Shown here in pieces: positions 24,298-37,464 of a stretch of DNA of 64,000 nt (position 1 is the stretch's first letter; every line of letters begins with the position of its first letter). The notes beneath the pieces are model-generated. The model made no database searches. It worked only from the letters and a program-made list of their open reading frames with translations, and was not told where the DNA came from. The DNA is from Flaveria trinervia (taxonomy: Eukaryota; Streptophyta; Magnoliopsida; Asterales; Asteraceae): NCBI GenBank assembly GCA_025506515.1, contig CM046457.1, forward strand, positions 2,592,063 to 2,656,062. Direction: 5' to 3'. Position numbers and translations under genes: made by a program.

Positions 24298-24966
24298 CCA
24301 TAACTATAGGGATTTAGGTTATTAGTAATGGTGACCTAGACTATAGCTTATGCATGAACCTCATAGGATAATATTATATTCTTGGAATATATATATTGTT
24401 ACATGCTACATAATGCTATACTTTATGTGCAACTTGATGCCTTAGCATAGGTTGCCTTGTAATTGTCTAAACTTTGTTACTTGTCTCCCTAAACTTAACT
24501 TTGACTCATTGACTCTCCCCGACAAATGAAACTTCTTAATCTTATTCTCGTCAACACGTGGAATCGTATACTTATGCTTAAGAATTAAATCTTTAGACTT
24601 ATGTCTAATCTATGTAAATCATCATGGTTTTGATTTCATAAACCTAAGAAATTTGTGTGACACATGGACCCTGTATTCTGGATTTCCTGGCAAAAGGCCC
24701 TCGGGCTAAGGCAAGCATATCGCATAAATCCTACAGGACTAGTTATGCTTACCTGGGGATTTCTGGGATGAGTGATAAACCATGGTCAACATACACAAAT
24801 TTCTAAGGCGAGTGGGTCAACTTACCTTGACGTGTCAACGTTTCCAAATGGTAATGCGTTACCAAATGGAACCATTCCATGTGCCTTACAACTTTTGCCT
24901 TATCCTTGTTGAACATTAATCCTTGTTATTCCAATTCTCATATCTAACTCATTTGTATATTCCAGC
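24298..24966 (+). mobile_element. Family D 5' leader
   Basis: Untranslated leader between primer site and gag. It is the plus-strand counterpart of 51967-52641 in the full family D element (for example TAGGATTTATGCGATATGC-like and GACTCTCCCCGACAAATG blocks). No open frame of note. Confidence 0.75.
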
Positions 24967-25979
24967 ATGTCTCGTCATCATGGAAAGCGTGGAAGTTCCG
25001 ATCGTAAGTTAGCCGCCATGATTGCTCGACCAATGGCTACTGTCATTCCGACCATGGTTGCTGAACTTAATAGCACCTTAATGACCAACGCTAGCAACAA
25101 TGGAAATGGTCATGGAGAGAATAGCAACAATCAAAACGAGAACAATCAACACGAGAATAATCAAACTTGCACCTTCAAACACTTCAGCTCTTGCAAGCCC
25201 ACTAGTTTTAGTGGCAAGGAAGGAGCCACTGGCCTTCTTGAGTGGTTCGAAGCATGGAGAATACCTTTATCAATTGTGAGTGTCCCGATGCACTCAAGGT
25301 TCGTTATGCCACTAGTATGTTCCAACAAAGGGCTCTTACCTGGTGGAATAGCGAGAAGAGAAACCGTGGTCCTGAAGTTGTGCTAGCACTTACCTGGGAA
25401 GTGTTCAAGAACATCTCCATCGCGAAGTTCTGCCCAAGAAGTGAATTGAAAAAGTTGGAAGAAGAGTTTTGGAATTTGAAACAAAATGATGGTGATCATT
25501 TGGCCTACTCAACTAGGCATCATGAGTTGAGCATACTGCTGCCCCATATGGTCGACACTGTTCCCCGCAACATCAAGAAGTTCATTAAGGGTGTACCACC
25601 CCAAATTCAATATGCTATGGTGGGTAGCCGACCCACAACCTTGGAAGAAGCCATTACAATCACCGTTCAACTCACCGAGAACCATATAAGAGCGGGCACC
25701 ATGTCTATGAAGGGTGCAAAGAAGGTAGAGAAGACGGCTACCGAGGCGGTTAAAGAGACCAAAGCTGAACCGTCTAACAACCACAACAACAACAAGAAGC
25801 GCAAGTTCACACCGGCGCGTAACTATGCCGTGGCTGCACCCAAACAACCCCAAAGACAACTTGTACCTGCGGCTACACCTGTGGCACAAGTGCCTGGGGC
25901 TAGGGCTTATGCTGGTCCTCAACCGATGTGCAACACGTGTAGGTATCATCATCCGGGGAATCACCATGCCGCATTTGCA
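24967..25979 (+). pseudogene. Family D gag, truncated
   Basis: Starts MSRHHGKRGSSDRK, the same start as the gag at 51966 on the minus strand. An Asn-rich stretch (NNQNENNQHENN) precedes the gag core CKPTSFSGKEGATGLLEWFE, then LTWWNSEKRNRG, FKNISIAKFCPRSELKKLEE and HHELSILLPHMVDTVPRN. A small deletion near 25247 shifts frame (WFEAWRI for WFESMEN), so the second part reads 25242-25979. A basic NNHNNNKKRKF tail and the first half of a CCHC knuckle (CNTCRYHH) follow. At about 25979 gag stops inside the knuckle and runs into LTR sequence. Confidence 0.85.
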
Positions 25980-27123
25980 CAAATATTTTACTAAATATCT
26001 TTATAAAAATAGATTTGTACGATAAGTCCAAACTTACTACATTATTGGAACTTTATGTTTTTCCTTGATTAGAAATTATAATAATAATTATTGTATTCAA
26101 ATATTTTTTTATAGCTAATTACGCAAGTTATTTACAAAGGATTTAATTTCTTTAAAATCTTATAGTTAGTATCTTTATTTCATCAAATGAATCATAAACA
26201 AGTGTTTATTGAGTTGTTTTATAAATTTTTCCCCAATTCATATTGGAACCCTAGTGTTGTTATATCGTTAACCATATTATTGACCTAAATCTTATAATAT
26301 ATATATAGGTGCCTTGTGACGTTCATCTTGGAACAACGTTTATTATTGTTCTTGTTAATCTTCTTAATATACTTATTGCTCAAGTGAGTTTTCCTTGCCT
26401 CATTTTATCTTATTTCATACTACTTTGGGGTGAAACATGATTATCTATACATTGTACACTTATTAATGTTTGAGACTTGTAAGCACATGCAATTCATCTT
26501 ATTATTATGTCATGGTTATTTGTGTATTGTAAGTGTTTATATGAGATACATAGTTTTGTTTACAATCATTAACTATTGCTAGCCTGGCGACGTCTTAGAT
26601 CTTTGGGCCTGACAAGCCTATTTGGTGCTAAAGTCAATGTATTGCCGACTCCTAGGAGCCGTATGCTTGTGCACTAGGGAACCAAATACACTTAGCCAAT
26701 CTTTTATACTTGTAATCAAGTCGAGGTTTGATTGTAACGTTATGTGTTCTATAACCTTACTAGCTTATAACCTATGACATGAATGCTACTTGTAACCTTT
26801 TTCTTATTATGTATGAAAACCTTGGAAACTCACCAACTATTTTTAGTTGACTCTTATTTTTATCATGTTTCAGGTCAACCACAAGTTTAAAGTGATCCTT
26901 TTGAAGCATGCTATAATCTAGGACTTGGACCTAGATAATGAAATAAAAAGTTACATTATGTTATGTTATGTTTAACTTATTTCTTGTATAAGACTTATGA
27001 TTGTATTTTTTCCATTTCAAGACTTATGATAATAATATTTACTATTTAATATAGCGTTATGTGGCTGTGAACAATCTTAACCCTCACATCTCGACGTTTC
27101 CGCTGTCAAGGTTGGGGTGTGAC
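25980..27123 (+). mobile_element. Family D LTR, 3' portion
   Basis: From about 26300 (ATATATATAGGTGCCTTGTGACG) it matches the reverse complement of 42186-43020 and ends GGTTGGGGTGTGAC. It carries the donor-like AAGTGAGTTTTCC (26392), the conserved block at 26577-26695 and an acceptor at 26873. The terminal A is lost or changed at the joint with family B' pol. The part 25980-26300 is diverged. With 21399-25979 it makes an internally deleted element. Confidence 0.75.
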
Positions 27124-27633
27124 CAGTTGAAGGTGAAGGAGCAGGATATCCCTAAAACAGCTTTTCGCACACGCTAATGTCACTACGAGTTTCTTGTCAT
27201 GTCGTTTGGTTTGTCCAATGCACCAGCTGCTTTTATGGATCTAATGAACCGTGCGTGTCGGCCGATGTTGGATAAATCAATGATTGTGTTCATTGATGAT
27301 ATCCTGATTTACTCGAAGAGCGAGTTAGAGCATGCCGGTCACATTCGGGAAGTTCTAGAGACGTTGAGGAAGGATAAGTTGTATACTAAATTCTCCAAGT
27401 GCGCGTTCTGGTTGCGCGAAGTTCAGTTCTTGGGTCATGTGGTAAATCCTGACGAGATTATGGTGGACCCGGCAAAGGTGGAGACAATGATGCAATGGAA
27501 GTCTCCAAATATGCCATCCGAGATTAGTAGTTTCTTGGGTTTGGCGGGCTACTATAGGAGATTCATTGAAGACTTTTCCAAGATCGCTTCTCCACTTACT
27601 AAGTTGACCCGGAAAGATGTAAAGTTTGTATGA
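27124..27633 (+). pseudogene. Family B' reverse transcriptase, C-terminal part
   Basis: Begins abruptly at QLKVKEQDIPKTAFRTR. A stop (TR*CHYE) is at about 27175. Then come FGLSNAPAAFMDLMNRACRP, the catalytic FIDDILIYS and FLGLAGYYRRFIEDFSKIASPL. It copies RNA to cDNA. The fingers and first half of the palm are missing, because this copy joins a family D LTR end at 27123. A stop at about 27634 (KFV*V) separates it from RNase H. Confidence 0.9.
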
Positions 27634-28197
27634 GTTTAGGCTCAAGAGAAGGCGATTGAAGAATTGAAGGCGAGATTGACCCAAGCTCATGTTATGTTGT
27701 TACCCGATAGAAGTGAAGGTCTGCTGGTTTATTCTGACGCTTCCTACTCGGGGTTGGGGTTTGTGTTAATGCAAAGAGGAAAAGTTATAGCCTATGCCTC
27801 CCGACAGTTGAAGGTTCATAAGTTCAACTACCCTACTCATGACTTGGAGCTAGCAACCGTGGGCTTTGCACTAAAGATTTGGAGGCACTATCTTTACGGG
27901 ACGAAGTGCACCATTTTCACCAACCACAAGAGCTTAAAGTACTTCTTTGAGCAGAAAAATCTGAATATGAGGCAGAGATGATGGTTGGAGCTTATAAAGG
28001 ACTATGATTGTGAGATCCGTTACCATCTGGGCAAACCCAACGTGGTGGCTGATGCCCTTAGCCAAAAGGAGGGGCCCGAGCCAATTTGGGTGAAAGCCTA
28101 TCAACTAATCATGACCTCTGAAGTGATGAAGCAAGTTAAAGAGTTTTAAGATGAGGCATTCAAGGAAGATCATCTTAACTCAGAAAGGATAAGAGGT
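27634..28197 (+). pseudogene. Family B' RNase H
   Basis: VYSDASYSGLGFVLMQRGKVIAYASRQLKVH, then HDLELATVGFALKIWRHYLYGTKC are the usual gypsy RNase H blocks (shown only to mark position: SDAS, HDLEL, WRHYLYG). The later catalytic Asp in FTDHKSLKY is Asn here (FTNHKS, codon 27922-27924). Stops follow at 27979 (MRQR*) and about 28147 (KEF*DEA), both explained by C-to-T change. The linker to integrase is intact in outline. Confidence 0.87.
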
Positions 28198-29345
28198 TTG
28201 GTTGGGGAATCGGGTGAAAACACACTTGGTGTTAAAACCCGATTTGGACGGGTGTGGATTCCTCGTTTTGGAGGTCTACGGGTGAAGATTATGGATGAAA
28301 CTCACAAGGCTCGATACTCTATTCACCCCATTGCCACAAAGATGTATCAAGATATGAAGAAGGATTACTGGTGGACGGGTATGAAACGTGACGTGGTGGA
28401 GTACGTGAATAAATGCCTTACTTGTCTATAGGTGAAGGCCGAGCATCAGAAGCCATATGGGAAGATCCAACCTTTAGATATACCAGAATGGAAGTGGGAA
28501 CACATCACCATGGATTTCATTACGAAGCTGTCGCGTACTCCGAAAGGGTATGATGCTATATGGGTGATTGTTGACTGCTTGACGAAGAGTGCTCACTTCC
28601 TACCGATCCGCGATACATATTCATCTAAGAGGTTAGCTGATCTTTTCATCAAAGAGATTGTAACTGGTCATGGTGTGCCAGTGTCTACTGTGTCTGATCG
28701 TGACACCTGGTTTACATCTAAATTTTGGAAGAAGTTCCACGACGCGATGGGGACGAGGTTACACATCAGTACGGCTTATCAACCCCAGAGTAATGGTTAG
28801 TCTGAAAGGACCATTCAGACATTGGAGGACATGCTTCAGGCATGTGTGATTGACTTTGGGAGAAGTTGGGATGACCACCTACCGTTAGCTGAATTCTTAT
28901 ACAACAACAGTTATCATGCCAGCATTGGAATGCCACCTTATGAGATGCTATACGGTAGGAGATGCAGAACACCCATCTGCTGGGGTGATATTGGTCAGAA
29001 AGAACTAGGGAGAATCGAGGTGATCGAGGCTACGACTGAGAAGCTTGAAAAGATCAAGGCCTTCATGAAGGCAGCCAAAGAAAGACAGAAGTCATATGCC
29101 GATAAACGACGCAGACCGATTGAGTTCCAAGTGGGTGACCGGGTTATGTTGAAGGTCTCACCTTGGAAGGGTATTAGTCGTTTCCAAAAACGGGGCAAGT
29201 TGAGCCCAAGATACATAGGCCATTTCCGAATCATTGCTCGAGTAGAAGAGGTGGCCTATAGACTGGAGTTACCAAAAGAGTTAAGTGGAATTCAGTCGAC
29301 ATTCCATGTATCTCATCTAAGAATGTGCTTGGCAGATGAAGACAT
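28198..29345 (+). pseudogene. Family B' integrase, C-terminus deleted
   Basis: The zinc-binding domain (HKARYSIHP, WWTGMKRDV, CLTCL) is followed by a CAG-to-TAG stop at 28429. The DDE core has ITMDFITKL with the first Asp, VSDRDTWFTSKF with the second, and TAYQPQSNG*SERTIQTLED with the Glu after another CAG-to-TAG stop (28798). The C-terminal GPY/F-type block (KLSPRYIGHFRII) and STFHVSHLRMCLADED are present. The chromodomain is lost: at about 29345 the sequence passes straight into the middle of an LTR. Confidence 0.9.
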
Positions 29346-29359
29346 ACAGCCGATTGGGG

Positions 29360-29650
29360 TGCGATTGAGATTCATTCGCACGATTGGGGTTCATTCGCAC
29401 GATTGGGGTTCATTCGCACGAATGAGGATTCATTCGTGCGACTAAGGGCTAGTCGCATGGGGAGTCATGCGACCGAGGGCCCATTCGCATAAGTGCTCAT
29501 CCATATTAGTTCCATCCGCATTAGCTTCATTCGCATAGGACTCATCCGCATTGAGTCCATCCGCATGAGGTCCATTCGCACGGTTGGGTGTTCATCCGCA
29601 CTAGTCTTTTCGCATGATGTTCAGTCGCATGGAGGCCATGCGACTGAAGG
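29360..29650 (+). repeat. TTCATTCGCAC / ATTCGCAT short-repeat array
   Basis: About 15 degenerate units built on CATTCGCA, CATCCGCA and AGTCGCAT, with short CG-rich inverted pairs such as GCATGGAGGCCATGC. The same array occurs in every family B LTR in the window. Confidence 0.85.
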
Positions 29651-29973
29651 GTGTCCTACGCCCTAATAGGGCTGTTGCACCCAAGGAAAAGTGTAGTTTA
29701 ACTTCTGACTTTCGGGGGAAAGTGCAGATGTAAGTTTTGACGTAAGGGTTCCCGTAAGTTCGTGTAAGATGACTGTGAGGCCTTAGAGAGAATGTTGGGC
29801 ATGATGATGATGATGTTGCATGATGGTGCATGTTATGTATGTATGATGTTGCCTTGTATGATGTTGATGCCTGTGTATGTTATGTTCCTTATTATGATGC
29901 ATGTTCATCTCTCCTGTGACTTTATGTGCTATGTTAACGAATGGAATGAAAGTATTACGTAATGTAAAGTGGA

Positions 29974-30047
29974 AGATAATGAAAAGTGGAACATGATGAA
30001 AAGTGGAAGATAATGAAAAGTGGAAGATAATGAAAAGTGGAAGATCA
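29974..30047 (+). repeat. 17-bp tandem repeat in family B' LTR
   Basis: TGAAAAGTGGA recurs at 29980, 29997, 30014 and 30031 with a 17-bp period (unit GAAAAGTGGAAGATAAT). It replaces sequence found in the related LTR around 38695-38880. Confidence 0.85.
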
Positions 30048-30576
30048 TGTTTAGCTGTCTATTTATAGACTTCGGCCCAGTAGCCATATAGTTGGGGGTG
30101 TAGCACATGGTATTGGTACGGAAGATATCAAACGTGCAAGAAAAGATGTAAAGATGAAAGAACAAATAATAAAAATAATAATGATATTATCTATGTGTAC
30201 GTATGTTGCGTGATCGCATGAATGTATAGTATGGTTTTTAACGAAAGAAAAGTATGTTTTATTATAAAACTAGAACTCACTCAGCAACGCTGACTTTGAT
30301 GTGTTTCCAGTTGGCAGGTAATGATTGCTAAGGATGGCACGAGTGGCTACTCAGCTCTTTTGGGATGGCATCCATTTATATAATACTTTTGTGATTGCAA
30401 CGATGTAATTTGTAACCGATTAACGTTGTATTATTTTGCAAAAGTTTTTATGATGAAATGAGATGTCATTTTTAAATGTTTCCGTTGCGCTGCTTTATGA
30501 AATACAAATGTAATTATATGTTTTATGCATGATGAGGATCCAACTATAAGCGTCCCGGGAACGGGGCCTTACAAGT

Positions 30577-30588
30577 TGGTATCAGAGC
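30577..30588 (+). other. Family B' primer binding site
   Basis: TGGTATCAGAGC, 3 bases after the LTR end. Confidence 0.92.
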
Positions 30589-30923
30589 CAAAGTTTAAGT
30601 GAAATGGGTAAATTTTCAAAATAAACCTTAACTTAAACTGAGAATGAGACGGAAAGGGAAGGGATGCTAATCTGAGTAGCTGCGTGCCATCAGGTATTTT
30701 CGTGAAGTTAACAGGTATTATGTGCACATGTGATGTGTTATGTGTTGTTTGTGGATTTAAATACTGATGTAGTCAGGATAGGTAATGCTTGGGGTGTGAA
30801 GAGTAAAGTAAGTGGCTAATCACAACTGGCCATTGTAATTAGGGACTTATTATACTTGACATAAACTGAGCTATTCCCCTTGAATGACCATGTTGGTGTT
30901 TGAATCTTTCAGTGTGCATGTGA

Positions 30924-31824
30924 ATGGCTGGCGGTAGATCTTCGAAAGCTTCACGGGGTGAAGGTCACGGTGCTGAACCGCGACCCAAGAGAGGGAGACC
31001 AAAATTGAAAAGGTGGTTCCTAAAGAACCCGAGACCCCTCATCCGAAGAGTGGCAACGAGAGCGCCAATCTGAGAGCCTTAGTAAAGGAGGCTTTTGTAT
31101 AAGAAGTTCATCAGGTCATGCAGACGATCTTACCGTCTGTAGTGACTGAAGTTATCAAGGCAATACGGGAAGGGGAAAGAAAGGAGAAAATAGGTCATTG
31201 GGAGGACGGGAACAACCTGAGCCTGAAACGGTTCTATCTGATGATGAAGAGGAGGAAGAAGAGCCTGTGCCGAAGGCAACACGACGCTGTAACTATGGGG
31301 CGTTAATGAGGTGCAAGCCCCCTACCTTTGATAGTAACAGCACTGCTGCTGCCGCTCACCGGTGGGTGAGGGAAATGGAGGCTGTTCTTGATATCAGCGA
31401 GTGCCGGGAGGACCAGAAGGTGAAGTTTGCTACCCACTCGTTTGTAGACTCGGCTCTGTGTTGGTGGGACAATATTGTCCAAGCTGAGGGTAGCCGAGCG
31501 ATAGGAAGAATGAGGTGGGAGGAGTTGAAGAAGATGGTGATTGAGGACTTCTGCCCTCATAGGGAGATGGATAAGATAGAGACAGTTCCTGCAGCTGAAG
31601 GCGAGAACCATGACACACCAGCAGTACACAACCAAATTCAATGAAATGGCACGGTTCGTGCCGGATTAGGTGATGCCTCTGTGTTGGAAGATCAAGAGTA
31701 CATCCAGGGCTTACCGGTGGATGTTCGCAGGCATATGATCGCCGCCCGGCCAAGCACGTTAGGTCGGCGGTCGATTTGGCAGGAGGCTATATGATGAGCG
31801 GGAGGTGGTGGTGACTGAAGCGAG
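30924..31824 (+). pseudogene. Family B' gag, truncated
   Basis: Starts MAGGRSSKASRGE at 30924, then shifts frame within the basic leader (about 31000). Recognisable parts are EVHQVMQTILPSVVTEVIKA, ALMRCKPPTFDS, HRWVREMEAVLDISECREDQ, LCWWDNIVQAEG and EDFCPHREMDK. Frameshifts occur near 31200 and 31580. It ends at 31824, before the zinc knuckles, where a family C LTR begins in mid-LTR. It is close to family B gag (57781 onward). Confidence 0.87.
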
Positions 31825-33347
<1,523 letters not shown>

Positions 33348-33350
33348 GAT

Positions 33351-33362
33351 TGGTATCAGAGC
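33351..33362 (+). other. Family C primer binding site
   Basis: TGGTATCAGAGC, preceded by GAT as in family D. Confidence 0.92.
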
Positions 33363-33829
33363 CATGGTTATAGGGTTTTAGGTTATTAGAAATGGAATGA
33401 CCTAGACTATAACTAAATACCCTTACACATGAGTCCTCTCACGTATTTTATATGCTTAGATAGGATTTTATGTGCCTTAAATGTTTATATTTGATTATGT
33501 GATTATATGCCTTATGTGATTCTTCTTATACTTTGAATCTTATCAATGCACACACGAACCATAAATCATATTCTAAGGCATTATATGCCTAAATCAAATG
33601 GTTCTCAAAATAAGCTTTGAATCGTTATTCATGGTTTTCAAATCTCGTAAGAGCGTATGTCCTATAACTTGAAACATGCAATGCTGGAAGAATGGGATGC
33701 CCGTATCTCGAGGTGTTCTATCTAGACAATGTATTCACATAAATCCAAATCAAACGATGGATCCGTTTACCTTACCTGGGAACCCTTGGGGTGAGTGTCC
33801 GCTTATAGGTATGCATGTATTCATTAAGG

Positions 33830-33834
33830 TTATA
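33830..33834 (+). repeat. Target duplication TTATA, left of solo LTR
   Basis: TTATA here and at 35723-35727 flank the solo LTR exactly. Confidence 0.9.
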
Positions 33835-35722
33835 TGTAACACCCGAATATTTACTATTTTGAAGCCGGTGGCGAAAGAAAAGAAAATAAAGTCCAAAAGT
33901 CGAGGGACCAAACTCGCCAACGAAGAAAAGTTGGGAAATGTAGTGATATATGTAGGGAGAGGGCAGCCCACTCTCCCCACACTCACATTTCAGTTTCATA
34001 AAGAGAAGAATAGAGAAAGAAGAGAAAAAGAAGGAAAAGTGCCGGTTCGGGTCGGTTCGGGTCGCCAAAATCGTCGTGAAGCAAGCCAAATCGAAGCTCT
34101 TGTCGTTGTGCTCGTTTAGGTGAGTTCTAAGACCCCTCTTTTACTTGTTTTCAAACGATTTAGGGCTGGAAAACATCTGAAATCGAGTTTTTTCGTATGT
34201 GTGTAAGTTGACCCGTTTGTGTATGTGTATGTGTATGTATGATGCGTTTGGGGCTTGATTTCTTGCGTGGGTGTGCTTGTATAATGTTATGATATGCATC
34301 CCTAAGGTTTAGTATGGTCGATTTAGGCTTAAAATGGGTTTAGATGAGTTTGGAGGCCGAAAACCCTCGGCTGCAGTCGGGATGAACTGCATTTTGCATC
34401 AGTTAGGGCTAGGCGACCGACTGGAGGCCGAATGGAGGCCATACGACCAATTAGGGTGCGATTGGGGTTCATTCGCACGATTGGAGGGCCATTCGCATGG
34501 GGTCATGCGACTGAAGGTTCATTCGCACGACTGAAGGTCCAGTCGCATAGGTGTTCATCTGCAATGTCTATTCGCACGACTGAATGTTCATTCGCATAGG
34601 TGTTCATCCGTATTAGTTCATTCGCATGATGTTCAGTCGCATGGAGGCAATGCGACTGAAGGGTGTCCATACGCCCGAATAGGGCTGTTGAACCCGAGGA
34701 AGGTGTAGATTGACTTCTGACTTTCGGGGGAAAGTGCAGATGTAAGTTTTGATGTAAAGGTTCCCATAAGAGTTTTTAAGATGACGTTCGAGGTCTTAGA
34801 AAGCATGTTGGGCATGATGATGATGATGATGTTGCATGTTCAGGCTTGTTATGTATGTATGATGTTGCCTTGTATGATGTGATGTTGATGCATGTTAATG
34901 TTCCTTAGTGTGATGTATAATATCTTTCCTATGACTTTACCTATTATGATGAATGAACGAAGTATTATGTAACGTAAAGTGAAAGATAAAGAAAGAGGAA
35001 CATGGTGAATGAATGCATGTATTGATGAACGAATGAAACGTCTTGCACACATCGGATAACGGGTCCTTCTTGGTGATTGACCCTAAATGTAGAACCTCTA
35101 CCGCTCACCCCTAGTACTGTGGCATACGTTTAGCTGTTCATTTGTTGACTTCGGCCCAGTAGCTAAGACTGATGGTTACTCCTAGTACCGTGGCATACGT
35201 TTAGCTGTTCATTTGTTGACTTCGGCCCGGTAGCTACGACTAACCGGGGTGTAGCACATGGTATTGGTATGGATGATGTCCGATGCGCAAGTAAGGTAAT
35301 GAAAGATATAAGGAACGAATGAACGAATGAGGAAGATAATAATGATATGTGTACGTACGATGTGTGATCATGTATAAGTAACGAACGTTTTATGTGAAAG
35401 TAAAGTATGTTTTATTTATAAAACTAGAACTCACTCAGCAACGCTGACTTTGATGTGTTTCCAGTTGGCAGGTAATGGTTGCTGAGGATGGCACGGACGA
35501 GTACTTAGCTCTTTCGGGATGGCATTCTTTTGATTAATGTTTTTGCATTGTAATGTGAACAAGTTATTTTGTATAAATGTTGTATTAATTTGCAAAAGCA
35601 TTTACTTGGAAATGAAAGATTGTTTTAGTTTTCCGCTGCGATTTTATGAAATACAAAGGTAATTATACGTTTTATGTGCGATGAGAACCCAGCTGTAAGC
35701 GTCCCGGGAACGGGGCCTTACA
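33835..35722 (+). mobile_element. Family B solo LTR (1888 bp)
   Basis: TGTAACACCCGAATATT at the start and GTCCCGGGAACGGGGCCTTACA at the end, with TTATA on both sides and no internal region. It was left by recombination between two LTRs of a full element. It carries the TCGCA array (about 34440-34690), a doubled block of about 70 bp (35107-35245), donor 34120 and acceptor 35464. It sits in the family C internal region. Confidence 0.95.
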
Positions 35723-36436
35723 TTATAGTTGACCTAATACTTTGATAAGTCAACGTAATGTTTTGGTTTGTAAACCGAACGTTACACTCGAAACATCTTG
35801 TTATTTTGAATTGTTTCATCATTAATTTTATACCCCTGAAACTTAAAACTCATCATCCTATTTTTCTTAATGACCCTTAAAAGAAAATCTTTCTAAACAC
35901 CTTTCCCTCAAAACTGTACTTATCCTGAATACCTATTACAATGATGCTCTAATTCTAAATTGAATCCTTATTCATAACAAACATGATTCTTGCATCAACT
36001 TTAAGCTAATAAAACTTTGAAACCTCAAAGACATAAGTAAACAAGAATCGATAATCTAGAACCATGTTAAAGTTATTTGCTTGAGAAGCTCCTATGAATT
36101 CATATCACATCCAAAAGCATCCTGAACTTATCTCCAAGCCTCGTATCCCACTAATATTTAGTGCTTCCCTCATGATAAAACCTTCCTAATCGTCTTAAAC
36201 TGTCTGAAATTTAAAATTCTATCAATTGAAATTCTAATTTGATCTTGTATCCTTAGCCCATAAACACATAAAATCAAAAATTATGGAATTTAACAAACTT
36301 AAGCGTAGTAAAACATCATAATTAAACTTATTGAATTCAAAAGTTCCAAGTGTCACTTGTGAACGTGACATGAAATCCAAGTCTCCTTGTATCCTTAATT
36401 TAGTCTACTTGTGATTAAATTTCAGGACAAAATTTA

Positions 36437-36452
36437 TTAAAGTAGAGGAGAC
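36437..36452 (+). other. Family C polypurine tract
   Basis: TTAAAGTAGAGGAGAC directly before the LTR start; the family D equivalent is AAGTTGGGGAGAC. Confidence 0.75.
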
Positions 36453-37459
36453 TGTAACATCCGCCATTTTCCAACATAAAACCCAACCCGAAACGTTTGA
36501 GATTTTGTTATTAAACTATTAAATAATTTGAATAGATCAAATACACTAAATGTGCAATTTATGAACTATTCATAATCTAAACAACTTGTAAAAAAACTTA
36601 TTTAGAAGTAAATCTTTTCATAAAGATATAATGATTTATTAATCATTTTACGATAAATAACTAAGGGAAATGTTTTATTAAAATTTGTTTAGTTATAAAA
36701 TGACTTCTAATAAACTTACAGTTTTATTAGTAGTTATGAATTTCTATTGTTGAAAATAATAATTAATTATGAAGTTTACAATTTTAAGAAAGCTAAAAAA
36801 GAGATTAATAATAATTAATCTAATCTATTATTTAAATTTGTTTTTAAAGTCAAGGGTTTAAATTGTAATTTCTGAAACTTAATATAAAAGCTTCTAGCAT
36901 AAAATAATAAAACTTGATACTTCAGGGACCAAAAGTGTAAATTGTAATAAACTAACCCCCACCCCCGTATTGCCGGCTAATAGCCGGCAGGGGCTCCGGC
37001 CAAGTCCGGCGACCCCTCTTTTACTCTTAAACGCTTAATTCAAACGCGATTAACCGAACATTAACTATGGCATATCAGTATCGAACTTGAATATGATTTT
37101 AATTGGATTAATTCGGGCGTTAAGGCTGTGCACACGAAACCGAAACATCGACTTAACGTCTCTACCCATTCATTATGAAAAGTCTTAATTGGGTCAATAG
37201 AATGATGTTAAAACCTTCGAACTAGTTTCGTTAAACTTTTTGTATCATCAATTCCATTCAAAACAAGCACATACACCATGTTCGATTGTCATCTTCCTTT
37301 CGGACCTGCAACATGGTCGATATTGGTCTTCGAGGCATTTAAACTCTAAATTGATTGAGGGCTTTGGATTACAAACACTCTTTGAAGCTTCATACGAAAG
37401 TAAGTTGATTAATATCATCATTCGTATCTGAATCTCCCCACCCACAGTCGAGATTCTCC

Positions 37460-37464
37460 TTCGG
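37460..37464 (+). repeat. Target duplication TTCGG, left of second solo LTR
   Basis: TTCGG here; TTTGG at 39433-39437 on the other side. The uninserted copy at 22351-22363 reads CTTCGGCTTGC, so TTCGG is original and the right copy has one C-to-T change. Confidence 0.88.

Larger units (their letters stand above)
29346..30573 (+). mobile_element. Family B' LTR, 5'-truncated, shared by two bodies
   Basis: Matches the solo LTR 37465-39432 from its TCGCA repeat array (about 38070) onward and ends CGTCCCGGGAACGGGGCCTTACA. On its left is pol (its 3' LTR role); on its right a primer site and gag (a 5' LTR role). It contains a TCGCA-rich array (29360-29650) and an acceptor-like CAG near 30310. Confidence 0.88.
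33363..36452 (+). mobile_element. Family C internal region, no coding sequence
   Basis: Leaving out the solo LTR at 33835-35722, only about 1.2 kb lies between primer site and polypurine tract, and none of it encodes gag or pol. The left part resembles the family D leader (TAGGTTATTAGAAATGG...GACCTAGACTATA). The right part ends in AATTTATTAAAGTAGAGGAGAC (36431-36452), the tract priming plus-strand synthesis. It is either a large deletion or a LARD-type non-autonomous element. Confidence 0.7.

Noticed and set aside
33676..34119. 147-codon open frame
   Set aside because: It runs from the family C leader across a target duplication into a family B LTR, so it is an accident of insertion.
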